A stretch of DNA of 28,350 nucleotides from Emiliania huxleyi CCMP1516 (taxonomy: Eukaryota > Haptophyta > Isochrysidales > Noelaerhabdaceae), in NCBI RefSeq assembly GCF_000372725.1, contig NW_005197737.1, positions 1 through 28,350 of the forward strand, in the 5' to 3' direction. The notes under the pieces were generated by a model. That model ran no database searches and was not told where the DNA came from. It saw nothing but the letters and a program-made list of their open reading frames with translations. The translations under genes were made by a program, and so were the position numbers. Of the stretch, positions 25,935-28,350 are shown in pieces (positions within the stretch are counted from its first letter, which is position 1; the number at the start of each line of letters is the position of its first letter).

Positions 25935-27243
25935 ATGCACAAGCTCCTCGCCACGGTCATCCTCGCCTCGCGCGTCGCACACCGGCCTCCGCTGCGAGCC
26001 GTGCTCGCCCGCGCTCCGCCACGCGCTGCCAGGCTCTACGCGGCTGCCGGCAGTGCGATAGAAGGCCTCGACACAGAGATCAACCTCGACGGAATGCGCA
26101 AGGAGTCGCAGCGCAAGCTTTACCGCGCGCAGAAAAAGGCGGCAAAGGCCCGGGAGCGCGCGGAGCTCTGCGACGCGCGCATGGAGGAGCTGCTCTCCGA
26201 CGAGGACGCGGCGCTCGAGGCGCTCGAGGCGCTTCCCAACTGCGACGAGCTGCGCGCCGCGGCGGCAGCCGAGGCGGAGAGGGTGGAGCGGCTGGACTCG
26301 CTGGTCCAGGGCCTCAAGACTTGCACGGCTTCGGCCGACGCCGCCGACGCCACTCCGCTCGCGCAGCTGCTAAGCCTCGCGGCCGACCTCGGCGCGGCAC
26401 CGCGGCCGGCGCCATCGCGAGGTCGGCCGCCCCACACGCCGGCTCGCCCTCGGCCGCAGGCGTGAGCGACCAGCCACCGGCTCGGCCACCGCCGAGACCG
26501 AAGAAGCCAAAGGGCCCGCGCGCCAACCCGCGCCTCCCCTACCCAACCCGAACCCGAACCCGTACCCGTAACACCTTACTCTAGGCCCGCGCGCAAAGCC
26601 GCGCCTTCCCTACCGCGTCTTCCGGAGCGAGGGCGGCGCCGAGATCCGGGTCGGCAAGCAGGCGAGATGCAGCGGAGATGTGGCCGAGAGGTTGTGGCCG
26701 TGATCCGCGCCTCGCGAGCGGGGAGGGCGAGCGTGTGGCGCTTGCCCGGCCAGGCGTCCGACAACGACGCCCTCAGCACCGACCCCCTCCACCGCGACGC
26801 GGACGACTGGTGGATGCATGCGGCGGGCTGCGCAGGTGCGCTGGCCAGGGACCGGCCCGCCTCGCGCACATCGAGTGAGCGAGCGTCGGCTGCCGCAGGC
26901 TCGCACGTCGTGATTCGCGCGGAGAGCGTCGGCGACGCGGCGACGCTGCCGCGAGAGGCGAGCGGGAAGGGCGGGGCCAGGGGTTAGGATGAGGAGAGGG
27001 GGGCATGAGCTCGCTGCTCCGCGGCAGGTGGAGCTCGACGCGGCCGTCCTCGCGGCGAACTACTCAAAGGCGGCGCGCTCCGGCTCGGTCGGCGTGAACC
27101 TGTGCCGCGCGAGGCAGGTGAGCAAGCCGGCCGGCGCCAAGCCGGGGCTGGTGCAGCTGTCGGGCGACGTGCGCACGCTGAGGCTCAACTGGAGGAACGA
27201 GAAGCGGCGGCTCGAGCGGCTGCGCGACGCGCTCGAGGGCTGA
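25935..27243 (+). CDS. Short NFACT-R (RqcH/NEMF C-terminal) protein, probably organellar
   Basis: Six exons join in phase: 25935-26421, 26460-26513, 26585-26661, 26754-26835, 26899-26957 and 27028-27243 (975 nt, 324 residues). The N-terminus is basic and hydrophobic (MHKLLATVILASRVAHRPPLRAVLARAPPRAARLY), like a transit peptide. A coiled-coil follows (RKLYRAQKKAAKARERAELC), then a Pro/Lys linker. The NFACT-R domain reads KPRLPYRVFRSEGGAEIRVG, KQASDNDAL, DDWWMHAAGCAGSHVVIR, LPREVELDAAVLAANYSKAA, and VSKPAGAKPGLVQL. RqcH/NEMF proteins bind stalled large ribosomal subunits and add C-terminal tails; NFACT-R with the coiled-coil is the ribosome/tRNA-binding half. The N-terminal NFACT-N domain is absent and I could not find it upstream. 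Introns 1 and 4 are GT-AG. Introns 2 (26514-26584), 3 (26662-26753) and 5 (26958-27027) fit only GC-AG. Intron 1 is just 38 nt. Confidence 0.85.
26513..26614 (+). repeat. Direct repeat spanning both ends of a 71-nt GC-AG intron
   Basis: The 31-nt block at 26513-26543 (GGCCCGCGCGCCAACCCGCG...) recurs at 26584-26614 with 28 of 31 matches and an offset of 71 nt, exactly the intron length. The donor lies in the first copy and the exon resumes in the second. Confidence 0.8.
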
Positions 27244-27710
27244 GCCTGGAGCTGAGGCCGGTGAGGGGCCCGAGGGCCCGTCTTTTACGATAGAGCATAT
27301 GGGAGAGAATTAGAGCTGGTCCCACCGCCGCGCCTGTGGTCCTGCTGTGGTCTACGCCGGGGCGCACAGCCAACGAACGTACACACCGCCTGTGCACAGC
27401 GCCCCCACCGCCCGTCGAGGACCACACGACCGCCATGCGATCATCCACACGCGGGAAAAAATACGTGGCGGACGGCTAGGCCGTCCGCCGAGGAGACGCC
27501 CCTGGCACCTCAGTCTCTCTAACCGCGTCGACATTCCAGGATCGCGCACGCTGAGAGTCCGGGTGTGGCGACGGCCCGTCGCCGCCGGTGCCGGAGCCGT
27601 GCGGAGCCGCGTTGGCTGGTGCGCCGCCGCCGGCGACGCTCCGGGTCGACGGACGGCGCGGCTACTCCGCCCGCGTCGTTCTCCTCCCTCCGCCTCCGCT
27701 CCAACTCGCC
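27244..27710. other. Convergent 3' region between NFACT-R and Hsp33 genes
   Basis: The two stops face each other, 467 bp apart. An AT-rich patch at about 27284-27310 could hold polyadenylation signals. A self-complementary TGGCGGACGGCTAGGCCGTCCGCC stem lies at about 27465-27490. No ORF with domain similarity was seen. Confidence 0.5.
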
Positions 27711-28350
27711 TCACTCGCGCGCCTCGAGCTTCTCGCGCAGCTCCTCGGGCGTCGATCGGTAGAGGGTGCCGCAAAATTCGCATTTGGCCTCGATGACCTC
27801 GTTCGAGGTGAGCATCTCCTCGAGCTCCTCTCGCGGGATGAGCGCCATCGTCCGCAGCACGCGCGCCTAGAAGGGGCGGAGACGGCTCTGACAAGGCTCC
27901 CCGAGGGGTGCCGTCGTCCGCAGCCCGCGCCTCAGAGCAGGGGCACGACTCCGCCAAGCCGGCGACCGGCTTGTCGTCGGCGAAGACCGGCTCGAGTCCG
28001 TCGAGCAGCAGGTCGACGATCTCGCGCGGCCCCAGCCCCTCCCGCACCAGGCTGGTCGGCGAGCGGCTCGCCAGCTTGGCGATGTTCTCCTCGAGCCGCA
28101 CAATCGACTCCTCCGCCGCAAACGGCAGCAGCTGCACGTACCAGCCCCCGCCAGCGTCCACCCGCACGCCCGCACTCGGCGGCGCGTCGGCGGCGGGCGG
28201 CTGCAGCTCCCCGCTCTCCTCCCTGCCCTCCGCCGCGCCGCCGGCGGCGACCGGCGACACGAATACGCCGGCGGCGAGGGCTCCCTGCCGCTGCTCCGAC
28301 TCGAGCAGAAAGTAGTTGATGTCTTCCGGGATCTCGCCGGTCCGGATCTC
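27711..28350 (-). CDS. Hsp33-type redox-regulated chaperonin (5' partial)
   Basis: The gene enters from the right edge, so the N-terminal part is outside. The visible frame reads TGEIPEDINYFLLESEQRQG, GWYVQLLPFAAEESIVRLEE, LVREGLGPREIVDLLLDGLE, then the zinc/redox site CPCSEA, a splice, RVLRTMALIPREELEEMLTS and CEFCGTLYRSTPEELREKLE, ending at 27711. Hsp33 is activated when its CXC...CXXC zinc centre is oxidised and then holds unfolding proteins. Both halves of the Cys4 site are present. The last exon is 27711-27866 and the one before is 27931 to beyond 28350. The intron 27867-27930 (64 nt) fits a GC-AG boundary (GAG|GCGCGG ... CTAG) in phase 0, giving the family-like CPCSEARVLRTM. Found in bacteria, plastid-bearing protists and trypanosomatids; location is unknown because the N-terminus is missing. 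Confidence 0.9.
27844..27932 (-). repeat. Direct repeat across donor and acceptor of the Hsp33 GC-AG intron
   Basis: On the minus strand the donor side reads AGGCGCGGGCTGCGGACGAC (27932 downward) and the acceptor side AGGCGCGCGTGCTGCGGACG (27868 downward). After a 2-nt indel the blocks match at about 21 of 23 positions. The intron therefore ends with a near-copy of its own beginning. Confidence 0.75.

Overview
The window looks like nuclear DNA from a GC-rich unicellular alga. A haptophyte is my best guess, with another chromist alga possible. The evidence is very high GC, strongly biased codon use, short GC-rich introns, eukaryote-only genes (proteasome RPN10, a METTL1-type tRNA methyltransferase, a twin-CX9C mitochondrial protein), a large Pro/Ser-rich block of the kind common in algal proteins, and genes typical of photosynthetic protists (Hsp33, sulfotransferases). 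I see no bacterial operons, rRNA, tRNA or CRISPR. The species is inference.

Layout, left to right: (1) 1-3386 minus, a multi-exon membrane protein with a PqiA-like region, running off the left edge; (2) 3836-5304 minus, 26S proteasome subunit RPN10; (3) 5988-8330 plus, a four-exon serine carboxypeptidase with a C-terminal EF-hand and membrane helix; (4) 9233-11155 plus, an intronless 640-residue orphan protein; (5) 11211-11890, clusters of palindromic repeats and a minisatellite; (6) 12026-12556 minus, a RuvC/MOC1-like resolvase fragment; (7) 13079-13339 plus, a twin-CX9C protein; (8) 14083-15611 minus and 16071-17147 plus, two divergent sulfotransferase-like genes; (9) 17912-19800, direct and inverted dispersed repeats around a J-domain gene (18666-19319 minus); (10) 20153-21244 minus, a two-exon unrecognised protein; (11) 21448-21898, a MITE with perfect 46-bp inverted termini; (12) 22546-23493 plus, tRNA m7G46 methyltransferase; (13) 23780-24520 minus, a MerT-like/HMA metal protein; (14) 25935-27243 plus, a short organelle-type NFACT-R protein; (15) 27711-28350 minus, the C-terminal part of Hsp33.

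The genes are mostly unlinked housekeeping functions rather than a pathway: protein quality control (RPN10, J-protein, NFACT-R, Hsp33), tRNA modification, metal handling, secreted proteolysis and sulfation. The most striking pattern concerns gene structure. When exon phases are reconciled by homology, several introns (RPN10, METTL1, three in the NFACT-R gene, Hsp33) are best explained by GC-AG rather than GT-AG boundaries. Two of them (NFACT-R, Hsp33) carry near-identical direct repeats across donor and acceptor, as if the intron arose by local tandem duplication.

The stretch from about 8.6 to 13 kb looks less GC-biased by eye and holds an orphan ORF, foldback repeats and a resolvase-like fragment. 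It could be an old insertion, but this is not proven. All exon models were made by eye and need transcript support.
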